From positions 41,621,823 through 41,685,822 of the forward strand of contig CM026394.1 of the NCBI GenBank assembly GCA_014843695.1: a DNA stretch of 64,000 nt, read 5' to 3'. This document shows positions 1-9,699 of this stretch, in pieces; position 1 is the first letter of the stretch; each line of letters begins with the position of its first letter. Made by a program: the position numbers and the translations under genes. Source of the DNA: Archivesica marissinica (lineage: Eukaryota > Mollusca > Bivalvia > Venerida > Vesicomyidae). The notes beneath the pieces were generated by a model, which saw nothing but the letters and a program-made list of their open reading frames with translations, was not told the origin of the DNA and did no database searches.

Positions 1-317
1 ATTGCTACTGAATGTCTTTGTTTGCATTTAAACAAACATTAATATTTATAATTATTTATTGATATGGTTTTTTTTTCTACTACTGCCTGACATGACTTGT
101 CTTTGTCGACTGATAATTGAATTTCAGTGAGGTGGAACTACTTTGTTTCTCTTGAATTGCCGGCTGTAAATGAATTATTTGTTGTAGTTTTATAATGAAA
201 CATTGTAAATGTTCGTTCGGCAATCGTGAATAATTTAATGCACATATAGTAAATGTGCTTAGAATTGTCATGGATTTTCTATTGTTGGTTATGGAACAAT
301 AACCAATAGAAAAGAGG

Positions 318-655
318 CCCAGTCTGGCTGAAATAGTAAATAAGTATTGAGGTCTAGCCTGGCTGAAATAGTAACTAAATATTGAAACCCAGACTGGCTG
401 AAATAGTAAATAAATATTGAGACCCAGACTTGCTGAAATAGTAAATAAATATTGAGACCCAGACTTGCTGAAATAGTAAATAAATATTGAGGTCCAGTCT
501 TGCTGAAATAGTAAATAAGTATGGAGGTCCAACCTGGCTGAAATAGTAAATAAATATTGAAACCCAGTCTGGCTGAAATAGTAAATAAATATTGAGGTCC
601 AGTCTGGCTGAAATAGTAAATACATATGGAGGCCCATCCTTGCTGAAATAGTAAA
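318..655. repeat. 35-bp tandem array (about 9.5 copies)
   Basis: Consecutive 35-bp units with core GGCTGAAATAGTAAATAAAT followed by a variable part (TTGAGGTCCAGTCT or TTGAAACCCAGACT). Units differ at a few positions each. Because 35 is not a multiple of 3 and the reverse complement lacks stops, all three minus frames stay open, giving apparent 123-185 residue ORFs with a repeated YYFSQ/LLFQ pattern. I treat these as artefacts. Flanks 1-317 and 656-873 show nothing recognisable. Confidence 0.9.
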
Positions 656-873
656 TCCAAAATTTAACAGTTATTGGTGATATATATAGAGGATTATTAT
701 CACGATTGTCACTAGCCACGGGTGATAATAGCTTTCTATGTTCATGAGTAAAATGTATGTATCTATGTAATTCGATCATTCATTTTTCATTGTTGGCTGA
801 AAAGTGTTTTTGTGATGAGAAAATGATGCAATGATGAATACCGCACGTGCAAAGCAATAAGAAATAAATTGTG

Positions 874-1080
874 CCCGTTTATACCAATTTATTTTAGCTT
901 GATTGCGAAACAAGTTCTTACAACTTATATGAATCACTCTCGAGACGTCATTCCTGATTGGAATCCATCGCCATGTGGAATTTAAATGCCTTGCCTAATG
1001 GCACAATCGTAACTGCTCCAAGTGGGGCCTTTTCGCATCTGAAGCGAGTGCGCTACAACTGCGCTATCACGACTTCCACT
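874..1080 (-). mobile_element. tRNA-derived SINE, family A, 3'-to-5' copy
   Basis: Reverse complement matches the complete copy at 2255-2486. It has a tRNA-like head with an A-box-like stretch (GATAGCGCAGT), a body ending GTGGAATTTAAATGCC, then GATGGATTCC, TCTCGAGAGTGATT and the tail TCGCAATCAAGCTAAAATAA. It is missing about 20 bp in the body relative to 2255-2486. Non-autonomous retroelement; LINE partner unknown. Confidence 0.8.
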
Positions 1081-1281
1081 TTAAATTGTGTTAAAATCCA
1101 ATGCTTTCAACCAGTAGAATAACACATTTTATTTCATGGATAAATTTCTATATTTCATTGGAAAACATAAAATAAATAAGATTATCTGCTTCAGTAATCC
1201 GCAGCACTTATTTTACAATCCCCTGAGGGTGTAAGGATATTGTTTTGATGTTGTACGTCTATCTGGAGAAGTATCTTAAAA

Positions 1282-1514
1282 ATGAATGGAATTTAATTAT
1301 GTTTGATATAAATATGTATCCTTGTGCTTGTCTCGCGTCCAATCAAATATTGTGGCGAAATCTCTTCAGAAACTCCCAAGAGTTATTGTCCTTGAATTGA
1401 TAAAAAGTTGTCTGCCGTGGCCAATATCTTTTTAAATGAATGGAATTTAATTATATATCCTTGTGCTTGTCTCGCGTCCAATCAAATATTGTGGCGAAAT
1501 CTCTTCAGAAACTC
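1282..1514. repeat. Direct duplication of about 80 bp
   Basis: AATGAATGGAATTTAATTAT followed by TCCTTGTGCTTGTCTCGCGT and GTGGCGAAATCTCTTCAGAA occurs at about 1282-1375 and again at about 1435-1514. The first copy carries a short extra stretch. The surrounding 1081-1281 shows no gene. Confidence 0.75.
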
Positions 1515-1524
1515 TTTAATTGGT

Positions 1525-1757
1525 CTTAATTAATGCCATTATATAATTATGTACTATTGATATTGTTTTAACAGTTATTTTATAATGATTGCCGAACATA
1601 CTAACTTATTTAATCATTGTAGGGTCGAAATATTCGCTACATTTTTGGACAATTTTGACTGAAAAAAAGGTCATGATAGCTGTATATTGCGCACTAGACA
1701 AATTCTACATCGTGTTTAGTAATAAACATGCGCGGTATACATAGCAAATGACGGTAG
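1525..1757 (+). mobile_element. MITE-like element ending in ACGGTA
   Basis: Matches the reverse complement of about 11828-12130 along its length, sharing GTTTTAACAGTTATTTTATAA, GGGTCGAAAT, TGCGCACTAGACAAATTC and the terminus TATACATAGCAAATGACGGT. The same terminus recurs at 28640-28672, and inverted at 15045-15090. Repeated, short and non-coding, so a non-autonomous DNA transposon is the best reading. The superfamily is not resolved. Confidence 0.6.
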
Positions 1758-1801
1758 TTCATACCCCGATGAAAACTATTAACCCTCGATTCATTCCTTA
1801 A

Positions 1802-2152
1802 ACCCTTTCTTTCATAGAAATTTAGGTTAATAAACTATTATATCTCCATACAAACGACAGCCATTTAGCTATCACGCAGTGGATAAGTAGTCGCCATATC
1901 TATCCCACCTCCATAGATATTACTGGGACTTCATAAAGATTTAGGTTAATATACTATTATATCTCCATACAAACGACAGCCATTTAGCTACCATGCAGTG
2001 GATAAGTAGTCGCCATATCTATCCCACCTTCATAGATATTACTGGGCCTACATGAGATTCTGGCCTTTATTATGAGCATTGGTTTGGCTACTACATTGTC
2101 AATGTATGTCGTATTGGTAATGGCATCAAGAGGTGCTTCTATGAGGGAAAGG
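1802..2152. mobile_element. TTAA-flanked MITE, family M3
   Basis: Bounded by TTAA at 1798-1801 and 2153-2156. The ends are inverted: ACCCTTTCTTTCATAGAA on the left and CTTCTATGAGGGAAAGGT on the right. A second copy in opposite orientation lies at 37957-38607. The internal part is duplicated (ATATCTCCATACAAACGACA at about 1840 and 1960). TTAA targets with CCC-type termini are characteristic of piggyBac-related elements; that assignment is an inference, as no transposase is present. Confidence 0.7.
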
Positions 2153-2254
2153 TTAAATGACTCGCATTTACTCTAATTGCGTCTAAAATCCCTTTCACGA
2201 TCCATGCTATTCGGAGGCAAAACAGTGACAATACACTCGTATAACTTGGGGTTA

Positions 2255-2486
2255 GGAAGTCGTGATAGCGCAGTGGATGCGCGTTCGCTGCAGGTGCGAA
2301 AGGTCCGGAGTTTGCGCCCCACTGGAGCCGTTACGATTGTGCCCTTAGGCAAGGCATTTAAATTCCACGTTGCCTCTTCTCTCTCCCTCGTGGCGATGGA
2401 TTCCATCAGGAATGAGGTCTCGAGAGTGATTTATATAAGTTGAAATAACTTGTTTCGCAATCGAGCTAAAATAAATTTGTATAAAC
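2255..2486 (+). mobile_element. tRNA-derived SINE, family A, complete with 15-bp TSD
   Basis: Head GGAAGTCGTGATAGCGCAGT contains a tRNA A-box-like stretch and GGAGTTTGCGCCCC fits a degenerate B box. The body runs to the tail TCGAGCTAAAATAAATTTGT. The element is flanked by the perfect direct repeat TATAACTTGGGGTTA at 2240-2254 and 2487-2501, the expected signature of LINE-mediated retrotransposition. Other copies: 874-1080, 26297-26517, and a 3' fragment at 58759-58856. Confidence 0.9.
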
Positions 2487-2552
2487 TATAACTTGGGGTT
2501 ACTCTAGTGTTTGTGAATAAAAGGGTGTCTGTAGTCTATACATATTTTACAG

Positions 2553-2841
2553 GCGGATCTGTAGTCCAGTGGTTAACACGCTGGACTGGTCATCCAGGGA
2601 TCGCAGGTTCGATCCCCCGTCTGACCCTAATAACATTACCGGTAACAATCTTTCAGGCAGGACTTTAAACCGAGGTCTTGTGTCAGTGCACGTAAAAGAA
2701 CCAGAGGAGACTCTGGAATGGGTCTCTGTCTGTATCATTGCACTATCCTCCAAAAATCTAAAATGACTAATCTCTTCAGGTAATCTCTTCAGGAGGCGTC
2801 GCTCGTATGAGCAATCGGTAGTGACGGTAAATAAACGTAAA
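2553..2841 (+). mobile_element. tRNA-derived SINE, family B
   Basis: Head CGGATCTGTAGTCCAGTGGT carries the A box (TAGTCCAGTGG) and GCAGGTTCGATCCCCC the B box. The anticodon-like stem CTGGA/TCCAG encloses a seven-base loop with GGT, so the head resembles tRNA-Thr(GGT). The body contains AAAAGAACCAGAGGAGACTC and CTAATCTCTTCAGG (the latter doubled here) and ends TAAATAAACGTAAAC. Other copies: 13988-14265, 29369-29625, 47265-47553 and fragment 49835-49934. It is not a functional tRNA gene: the T stem is mismatched. Confidence 0.9.
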
Positions 2842-3218
2842 CCACATAACCCTTCCAATGAAAGAGGTTGTAATTTGTGTCTCAATGCTGAAATGAGATA
2901 GTAGGCATAATTGGTTTGCGGCGCTAAAACTCCAAACCACCTTTTATTCGACTATTAATAACGAACGCAATTACAAATATTATTTAGATTCTAACACTAT
3001 CAAAATATCTAAAATTGTTATATTTTTAGAGAATTTTAGAACAGCAGTAGTCGAAATTCAAAATCAATAAAATATTCAGTAGCATGCACATAAATGACAT
3101 GTTAAGTGCTTTGTAATTCTGTGTCATTAATAGCCCCAATTGCTTAAAAGCTCACTTGAGTGTTTGGTTTAAACGTATTTAGAATATATTTAGTATTTTA
3201 AATACATATATACACAAC

Positions 3219-3690
3219 CGTCTCCGTGGCTTAGTGGTTAAGGCGTCCGCCTCATCAGGGGTCCGTTCTGATATGGCTTGTTGGTGAGCCGCCAGCTAGT
3301 TAAATAATGGTTACCGATTGCCTACCAGCCTGGCGCCTGGCATACAAGCATAGGATTCGGGAAGTACTGATGTTAATAAAAAAAGAGGTGTCTCATAAGT
3401 CAGTTATGGCTGGCCCTTTAACCCATTCAACACCAAGTAACTGACATGGACTGGTCCATGATATTTTTAGACCAATAAATTAATAACAAAATTACATTTG
3501 GATCAGTTCATTTATCAAAATGGGTAAAAAAAATTCTAAAAATAGTTATATTACTTGAAAAAAGTGCAGATCCTGATGAGACGGCTCGTCACGAACCGGC
3601 TCATCTGGATCTACACTTTTTTGTAAGCCAATTTAGAGGTCTGTGGTGTTGAAAGGGTTAAATAGGGGTGACACTATAATAAACAAACAT
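3219..3690 (+). mobile_element. tRNA-derived SINE, family C, split by a MITE
   Basis: Head CCGTCTCCGTGGCTTAGTGG resembles the D-arm half of a tRNA. The anticodon and T arms are deleted here but present in the reverse copy at 37066-37378, whose anticodon-like loop reads CTACGGA (ACG, Arg-like). The body includes GCCGCCAGCTAGTTAAATAA and GAGGTGTCTCATAAGTCAG, then TGGCCCTTTAA, where the MITE at 3422-3657 interrupts it. The tail resumes as ATAGGGGTGACACTATAATA and AACAAACA. Confidence 0.8.
3422..3657. mobile_element. TTAA-flanked foldback MITE, family M1
   Basis: 236 bp between TTAA (3418-3421) and TTAA (3658-3661). Termini are CCCATTCAACACC and GGTGTTGAAAGGG. A near-palindromic core starts GATCCTGATGAGACGGCTCG and ends GAGCCGG-type sequence then CTCATCTGGATC, able to form a long hairpin. 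The empty site is visible in the paralogous SINE at about 37081-37100 (CCCTTTAAATATGGGG in sense). Four further full copies: 35602-35836, 36244-36481, 39511-39746, 47934-48167. TTAA target use suggests piggyBac-type mobilisation (inference). Confidence 0.88.
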
Positions 3691-3860
3691 CCGTTATGTC
3701 GAATTCCGTCGAACCGAACAAAATACTTCGACATAACCAAAGTTTGACTTAACGAAATTCGATATAAACGGATCCAGTATATGTAAAATGATAGTGTCTG
3801 AAACGGGACTTAAGATCCGACTTCGAGATAACCGGATAATTCGACAAACCCGACTGACAT
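3691..3860. repeat. Possible decayed DNA-transposon fragment
   Basis: GTTATGTCGAATTCCGTCGA, ACTTCGACATAACC, TCGAGATAACCGG and CGACAAACCCGAC recur as variants in both orientations, as in the iterated ends of some mariner/pogo-type elements. No intact partner is in the window, so this is a weak call. Confidence 0.3.
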
Positions 3861-4065
3861 AGCGGATGTAATAATTGAAAGAAGTCAGTATACAGGAAAG
3901 GATTAAAATGGAAGTAGAGCTTATATAGTTTATCTCCTGAGTGTTGGTCATCCGGGATGTTCTGCAGCTCCCTGTCTATGCACGACATTTCCCCTGAAGC
4001 CGCTGTGTAAATTTCCATGAATAATGAATGGTACGCAGAATCGGGACGATTAGTAGCTAAAAAAA

Positions 4066-6305
4066 ATGTTTGATGAAACTTGGTAAAAAAAAACATTTGC
4101 TGAAACTTGGTGTGTCAAGTTTGATGGAAGTTGATGGATGTTTGTGTGTATATCTTGTTTGATGAAAATATGTGTGTGAAGTTTGATGGATGTTTGTGTG
4201 TAACGTTTGATGAAACTTTGTGTGTCAAGTTTGATGGAAGTTGGTGTGTATGTCTAGTTAATTGAAAATGTGTTTGTCAAGTTTGATGGAAGTTGGTGTG
4301 TACGTCTAGTTAATTGAAAATGTATGTGTGAAGTTTGGTGGAAGTTGGTGTATATGTCTAGTTAATTGAAAATGTATGTGTGAAGTTTGATGGAAGTTGG
4401 TGTGTCTAGTTTGATGAATGTTGGTGTGTACGTCTACTTAATTGAAAATGTGTGTGTCAAGTTTGATTGTAAGTTGGTTTGTACGTCTAGTTAATTGAAA
4501 ATGTGTGTGTCAAGTTTGATGGAAGTTGGTATGTATGTCTAGTTAATTGAAAATGTGTGTGTCAAGTTTGATGGAAGTTGGTGTGTACGTCTAGTTAATT
4601 GAAAATGTATATGTGAAGTTTGATGGAAGTTGGTGTGTATGTCTAATTAATTGAAAATGTATGTGCGAAGTTTGATGGAAGTTGGTGTGTCTAGTTTGAT
4701 GAATGTTGGTGTGTACGTCTACTTAATTGAAAATGTGTGTGTCAAGTTTGATTGTAAGTTGGTGTGTACGTCTAGTTAATTGAAAATGTGTGTGTCAAGT
4801 TTGATGGAAGTTGGTATGTATGTCTAGTTAATTGAAAATGTGTGTGTCAAGTTTGATGGAAGTTGGTGTGTACGTCTAGTTAATTGAAAATGTATATGTG
4901 AAGTTTGATGGAAGTTGGTGTGTATGTCTAATTAATTGAAAATGTATGTGCGAAGTTTGATGGAAGTTGGTGTGTCTAGTTTGATGAATGTTGGTGTGTA
5001 CGTCTACTTAATTGAAAATGTGTGTGTCAAGTTTGATTGTAAGTTGGTGTGTACGTCTAGTTAATTGAAAATGTGTGTGTCAAGTTTGAATGGAAGTTGG
5101 TGTGTCTAGTTAATTGACAATGTGTGTGTCAAGTTGATGAAAGTTGGTGTGTCTAGTTAATTGACACTATGTGTGTGCCAAGTTTGATGGAAGTTGGTAT
5201 GTCTAGTTAATTGACAATGTGTGTCAAGTTTGATGGAAGTTGGTGTGTCTAGTTAATTGACACTGTGTGTGTGTCAAGTTTGATGGAAGTTGGTATGTCT
5301 AGTTAATTGACACTGTGTGTGTGTCAAGTTTAATGGAAGTTGGTATGTCTAGTTAATTGACAATGTGTGTGTCAAGTTTGATGGAAGTTGGTGTGTCTAG
5401 TTAATTGACACTGTGTGTGTGTCAAGTTTGATGGAAGTTGGTATGTCTAGTTAATTGACACTGTGTGTGTGTCAAGTTTGATGGAAGATGGTGTGTAACA
5501 TTTGATGAAACTTGGTGTGACAAGTTTGATGGAAGTTGGTATGTCTAGTTAATTGACAATGTGTGTGTCAAGTTTGATGGAAGTTGGTATGTCTAGTTAA
5601 TTGACAATGTGTGTGTGTGTGTCAAGTTTGATGGAAGTTGGTATGTCTAGTTAATTGACAATGTGTGTGTGTGTGTGGTGTGTGTGTCAAGTTGATGGAA
5701 GTTGGTATGTCTAGTTAATTGACAATGTGTGTGTCAAGTTTGATGGAAGTTGGTATGTCTAGTTAATTGACAATGTGTGTGTGTGTGTGTGTCAAGTTTG
5801 ATGGAAGTTGGTATGTCTAGTTAATTGACAATGTGTGTGTCAAGTTTGATGGAAGTTGGTATGTCTAGTTAATTGACACTGTGTGTGTGTGTGTCAAGTT
5901 TGATGGAAGTTGGTATGTCTAGTTAATTGACAATGTATGTGTCAAGTTTGATGGAAGTTGGTATGTCTAGTTAATTGACAATGTGTGTGTCAAGTTTGAT
6001 GGAAGTTGGTATATCTAGTTAATTGACAATGTGTGTGTGTGTCAAGTTTGATGGAAGATGGTATGTCTAGTTATTTGACACTGTGTGTGTGTCAAGTTTG
6101 ATGGAAGTTGGTATGTCTAGTTAATTGACACTGTGTGTGTGTCAAGTTTGATGAACGTTGGTGTGTCTAGTTAATTGACAATGTGTGTGTGTGTCAAGTT
6201 TGATGGAATATGGTATGTCTAGTTAATTGACACTGTGTGTGTGTCAAGTTTGATGGAAGATGGTGTGTAACATTTGATGAAACTTGGTGTGTCAAGTTTG
6301 ATGAT
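4066..6305. repeat. 48-52 bp satellite with a 285-bp higher-order repeat
   Basis: About 45 units built on CAAGTTTGATGGAAGTTGGT, a GTGTAYGTCTAG part and TTAATTGAAAATGT (52 bp, left half) or TTAATTGACAATGT (about 48 bp, right half). In the left half the rare variant TGTGTCTAGTTTGATGAATG occurs at 4401, 4686 and 4971, exactly 285 bp apart, marking a higher-order unit. The right half contains expanded (GT)n tracts, for example near 5610, 5660 and 5775. No coding potential. Confidence 0.93.
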
Positions 6306-6433
6306 ATTTGTTGTGAAGCATCGAGTCAGTTTGTAAATAAGAATTGTTACTTTGGCATTGAGATTAATAGGAAATTATCCAAAATATTACTGACCTGAAA
6401 TGCAGGATGGTCAGAAGTAAACTTTCAACATGC

Positions 6434-6680
6434 AGAAGGGGGTGGTTAAGATCATTGACTTCAAATTGTTTGATCCTCATCTCTGTAGGTTCAAATCCCA
6501 TGGGGTGTCAAATTCTTTCATGTAAGGAAGCTATCCAGCCAGCTTGCGGAAGACAGGTGGTTATATCCAGGAGCCTATCTGTACCTGAAATACTGCTCGG
6601 AGGGGTACCCGGTTTCTTCCTCCATCAATAATAGATGAAGAGTCGGCATATGACCTAAGCTGTTTGTGCCTGCTGAGCAA
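6434..6680 (+). mobile_element. tRNA-derived SINE-like element, family F
   Basis: GGGGGTGGTTAAGATCATTG resembles an A-box region and TAGGTTCAAATCCCATGG a B box. The spacing suggests a class II (long variable arm) tRNA ancestor. A 170-bp body with AAGGAAGCTATCCAGCCAGC and TGAAGAGTCGGCATATGACC follows. Only one copy is seen in this window, so the 3' end is uncertain. Confidence 0.55.
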
Positions 6681-6682
6681 AT

Positions 6683-6775
6683 AAAATCACAATTGCAAAC
6701 AACATAGATCCTGATCAGACTCGGCCTTATGCCGCGGCTGATCTGGATCTATGTTGTTTGCTATTCAGCCAAATA
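6683..6775. mobile_element. Partial TTAA-type MITE, family M2 hairpin
   Basis: ATAAAATCACAATTGCAAAC, then an inverted pair GCAAACAACATAGATCCTGA / CTGGATCTATGTTGTTTGC around a GC-rich loop. It corresponds to the end and hairpin of the element at 40739-40975. The other end is missing: the 42-bp satellite starts about 15 bp later. Confidence 0.6.
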
Positions 6776-6788
6776 TTTTAGCTCCATT

Positions 6789-9187
6789 TGCATAGCAACA
6801 TCGGTAAAACAAGCGGTATTGTGCAGTATTTGCATAGCAACGTCTGTAAAACAAGCGGTATTGTGCAGTATTTGCATAGCAACGAAGGTAAAACTAGTGG
6901 TATTGTGCAGTATTTGCATAGCAACGATGGTAAAACAAGCGGTATCGTGCAGTAGTTGCATAGCAACGAAGGTAAAACTAGTGGTATTGTGCAGTATTTG
7001 CATAGCAACGACGGTAAAACAAGCGGTATCGTGCAGTATTTGCTTAGCAACGACGGTAAAACAATCGGTATCATGCAGTATTTGCTTAGCAACAGTGGTA
7101 AAAACAAGCGGTATCGTGCAGTATTTGCATAGCAACGACGGTAAAACAATCGGTATAGTGCGGTATTTGCATAGCAACGACGGTAAAACAAGTGGTATCG
7201 TGCAGTATTTGCATAGCAACGACGGTAAAACAAGTGGTATCGTGCAGTATTTGCATAGCAACGACGGTAAAACAAGTGGTATCGTGCAGTATTTGCATAG
7301 CAACGACGGTAAAACAAGCGGTATCGTGCAGTATTTGCTTAGCAACGACGGTAAAACAAGCGGTATCGTGCAGTATTTGCTTAGCGACGATGGTAAAACA
7401 AGCGGTATCGTGTAGTATTTGCATAGCAACGACGGTAAAACAAGCGGTATCGTGCAGTATTTGTTTAGCAACGACGGTAAAACAAGCGGTATTGTGCAGT
7501 ATTTGCATAGCAACTACGGTAAAAACAAGTGGTATCGTGCAGTATTTGCATAGCAATGACGGTAAACCAAGTGGTATCGTGCAGTATTTGTTTAGCAACG
7601 ACGGTAAAACAAGCGGTATTGTGCAGTATTTGCATAGCAACTACGGTAAAAACAAGTGGTATCGTGCAGTATTTGCATAGCAATGACGGTAAACCAAGCG
7701 GTATCGTGCAGTATTTGCATAGCAACGAAGGTAAAACTAGCGGTATTGTGCAGTATTTGCATAGCAACTACGGTAAAAACAAGTGGTATCGTGCAGTATT
7801 TGCATAGCAATGACGGTAAACCAAGCGGTATTGTGCAGTATTTGCATAGCAACTACGGTAAAAACAAGTGGTATCGTGCAGTATTTGCATAGCAATGACG
7901 GTAAACCAAGCGGTATTGTGCAGTATTTGCATAGCAACTACGGTAAAAACAAGTGGTATCGTGCAGTATTTGCATAGCAATGACGGTAAACCAAGCGGTA
8001 TCGTGCAGTATTTGCATAGCAACTACGGTAAAAACAAGTGGTATCGTGCAGTATTTGCATAGCAATGACGGTAAAACAAGCGGTATCGTGCAGTATTTGT
8101 TTAGCAACGACGGTAAAACAAGCGGTATTGTGCAGTATTTGCATAGCAACGAAGGTAAAACAAGCAGTATCGTGCAGTATTTGCATAGCAACGAAGGTAA
8201 AACAAGCAGTATCGTGCAGTATTTGTTTAGCAACGAAGGTAAAACAAGCAGTATCGTGCAGTATTTGCATAGCAACTACGGTAAAAACAAGTGGTATCGT
8301 GCAGTATTTGCATAGCAATGACGGTAAACCAAGCGGTATCGTGCAGTATTTGTTTAGCAACGACGGTAAAACAAGCAGTATCGTGCAGTATTTGTTTAGC
8401 AACGAAGGTAAAACAAGCAGTGTCGTGCAGTATTTGTTTAGCAACGACGGTAAAACAAGTGGTATCGTGCAGTATTTGCATAGCAACGAAGGTAAAACAA
8501 GCAGTATCGTGCAGTATTTGCATAGCAACGAAGGTAAACCAAGCAGTATCGTGCAGTATTTGTTTAGCAACGATGGTAAAACAAGCGGTATCGTGCAGTA
8601 TTTGCATAGCAACGAAGGTAAAACAAGCAGTATCGTGCAGTATTTGCATAGCAACGAAGGTAAACCAAGCAGTATCGTGCAGTATTTGTTTAGCAACGAT
8701 GGTAAAACAAGCGGTATCGTGCAGTATTTGCATAGCAACGAAGGTAAAACAAGCAGTATCGTGCAGTATTTGCATAGCAACGAAGGTAAACCAAGCAGTA
8801 TCGTGCAGTATTTGTTTAGCAACGATGGTAAAACAAGCGGTATCGTGCAGTATTTGCATAGCAACGAAGGTAAAACAAGCAGTATCGTGCAGTATTTGCA
8901 TAGCAACGAAGGTAAACCAAGCAGTATCGTGCAGTATTTGTTTAGCAACGATGGTAAAACAAGCGGTATTGTGCAGTATTTGTTTAGCAACGAAGGTAAA
9001 CCAAGCAGTATCGTGCAGTATTTGTTTAGCAACGACGGTAAAACAAGCGGTATCGTGCAGTATTTGCATGGCAACGACGGTAAACCAAGCGGTATTGTGC
9101 AGTATTTGCATAGCAACGATGGTAAAACAAGCAGTATCGTGCAGTATTTGTTTAGCAACGATGGTAAAACAAGCGGTATTGTGCATG
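6789..9187. repeat. 42-bp satellite with 85-bp and 126-bp higher-order repeats
   Basis: About 57 units starting GCATAGCAACGACGGTAAAA and ending GGTATCGTGCAGTATTT. One-base-longer units with CTACGGTAAAAACAAGTGG occur at 7513, 7641, 7768, 7853, 7938, 8023 and 8276, giving an 85-bp dimer repeat in the middle. On the right, GATGGT units at 8571, 8697, 8823 and 8949 mark a 126-bp trimer. The 14-codon period leaves two plus frames and three minus frames open (up to about 400 codons). No start context, composition shift or splice evidence supports translation. Confidence 0.93.
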
Positions 9188-9599
9188 ATATTTTTAGACC
9201 AATAATAGACTAGACCAAATTTCAGAAAATGTTAATGGTGGAGGCATTTCATGTTTACGGCTGGCAAACAACATTTTTAGATGTATTTATATGTTCTAAA
9301 TCGATCTAGGGGGTTTGCCCGACTGTATTTTCAACGATTAACCCTTAAACGTGACAATCCAAAATGGCTGCCACTAAAAAGTGACAAATTCATTTTGGGT
9401 CTTAACTTTGGTACCATTTTTGGTAAGAACATAAATGAAACATCATTTTGTATGTTTTCAGGTACAAGGAATCCATTGAGATAATTATTTAACCCTAAAT
9501 ATGCCAAATAATCAATATGGCTGCCATAAGGCAAATTTGATCAATGATTACGTGCGATTAATACAGATACTTATATAAATTAGTGGTTTAACTTCATCA
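9188..9599. other. No gene recognised
   Basis: Contains two diverged blocks with CAAAATGGCTGCCA / CAATATGGCTGCCA and AACCCTTAAACGTG / AACCCTAAATATGC (about 9340 and 9490), possibly an old duplication. Nothing coding or element-like could be assigned. Confidence 0.5.
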
Positions 9600-9699
9600 T
9601 AAATAACATGGTTCTGAATTAACTGTCAAGGATATAGTTGCATTTTATTTTGTCACTATAATCAACTTTATACAGGAATGCAAACTAGCTTAGGGTAGC

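Noticed and set aside
2553..2630. Functional tRNA-Thr gene (also tRNA-like heads at 14519, 46477, 48717, 58489)
   Set aside because: Each head continues into a conserved SINE body, several have target-site duplications, and acceptor/T stems are mismatched.
7938..9213. Open frames of about 300-400 codons on both strands
   Set aside because: 42-bp satellite; five of six frames open. One-base-longer units shift the frame without regard to coding.
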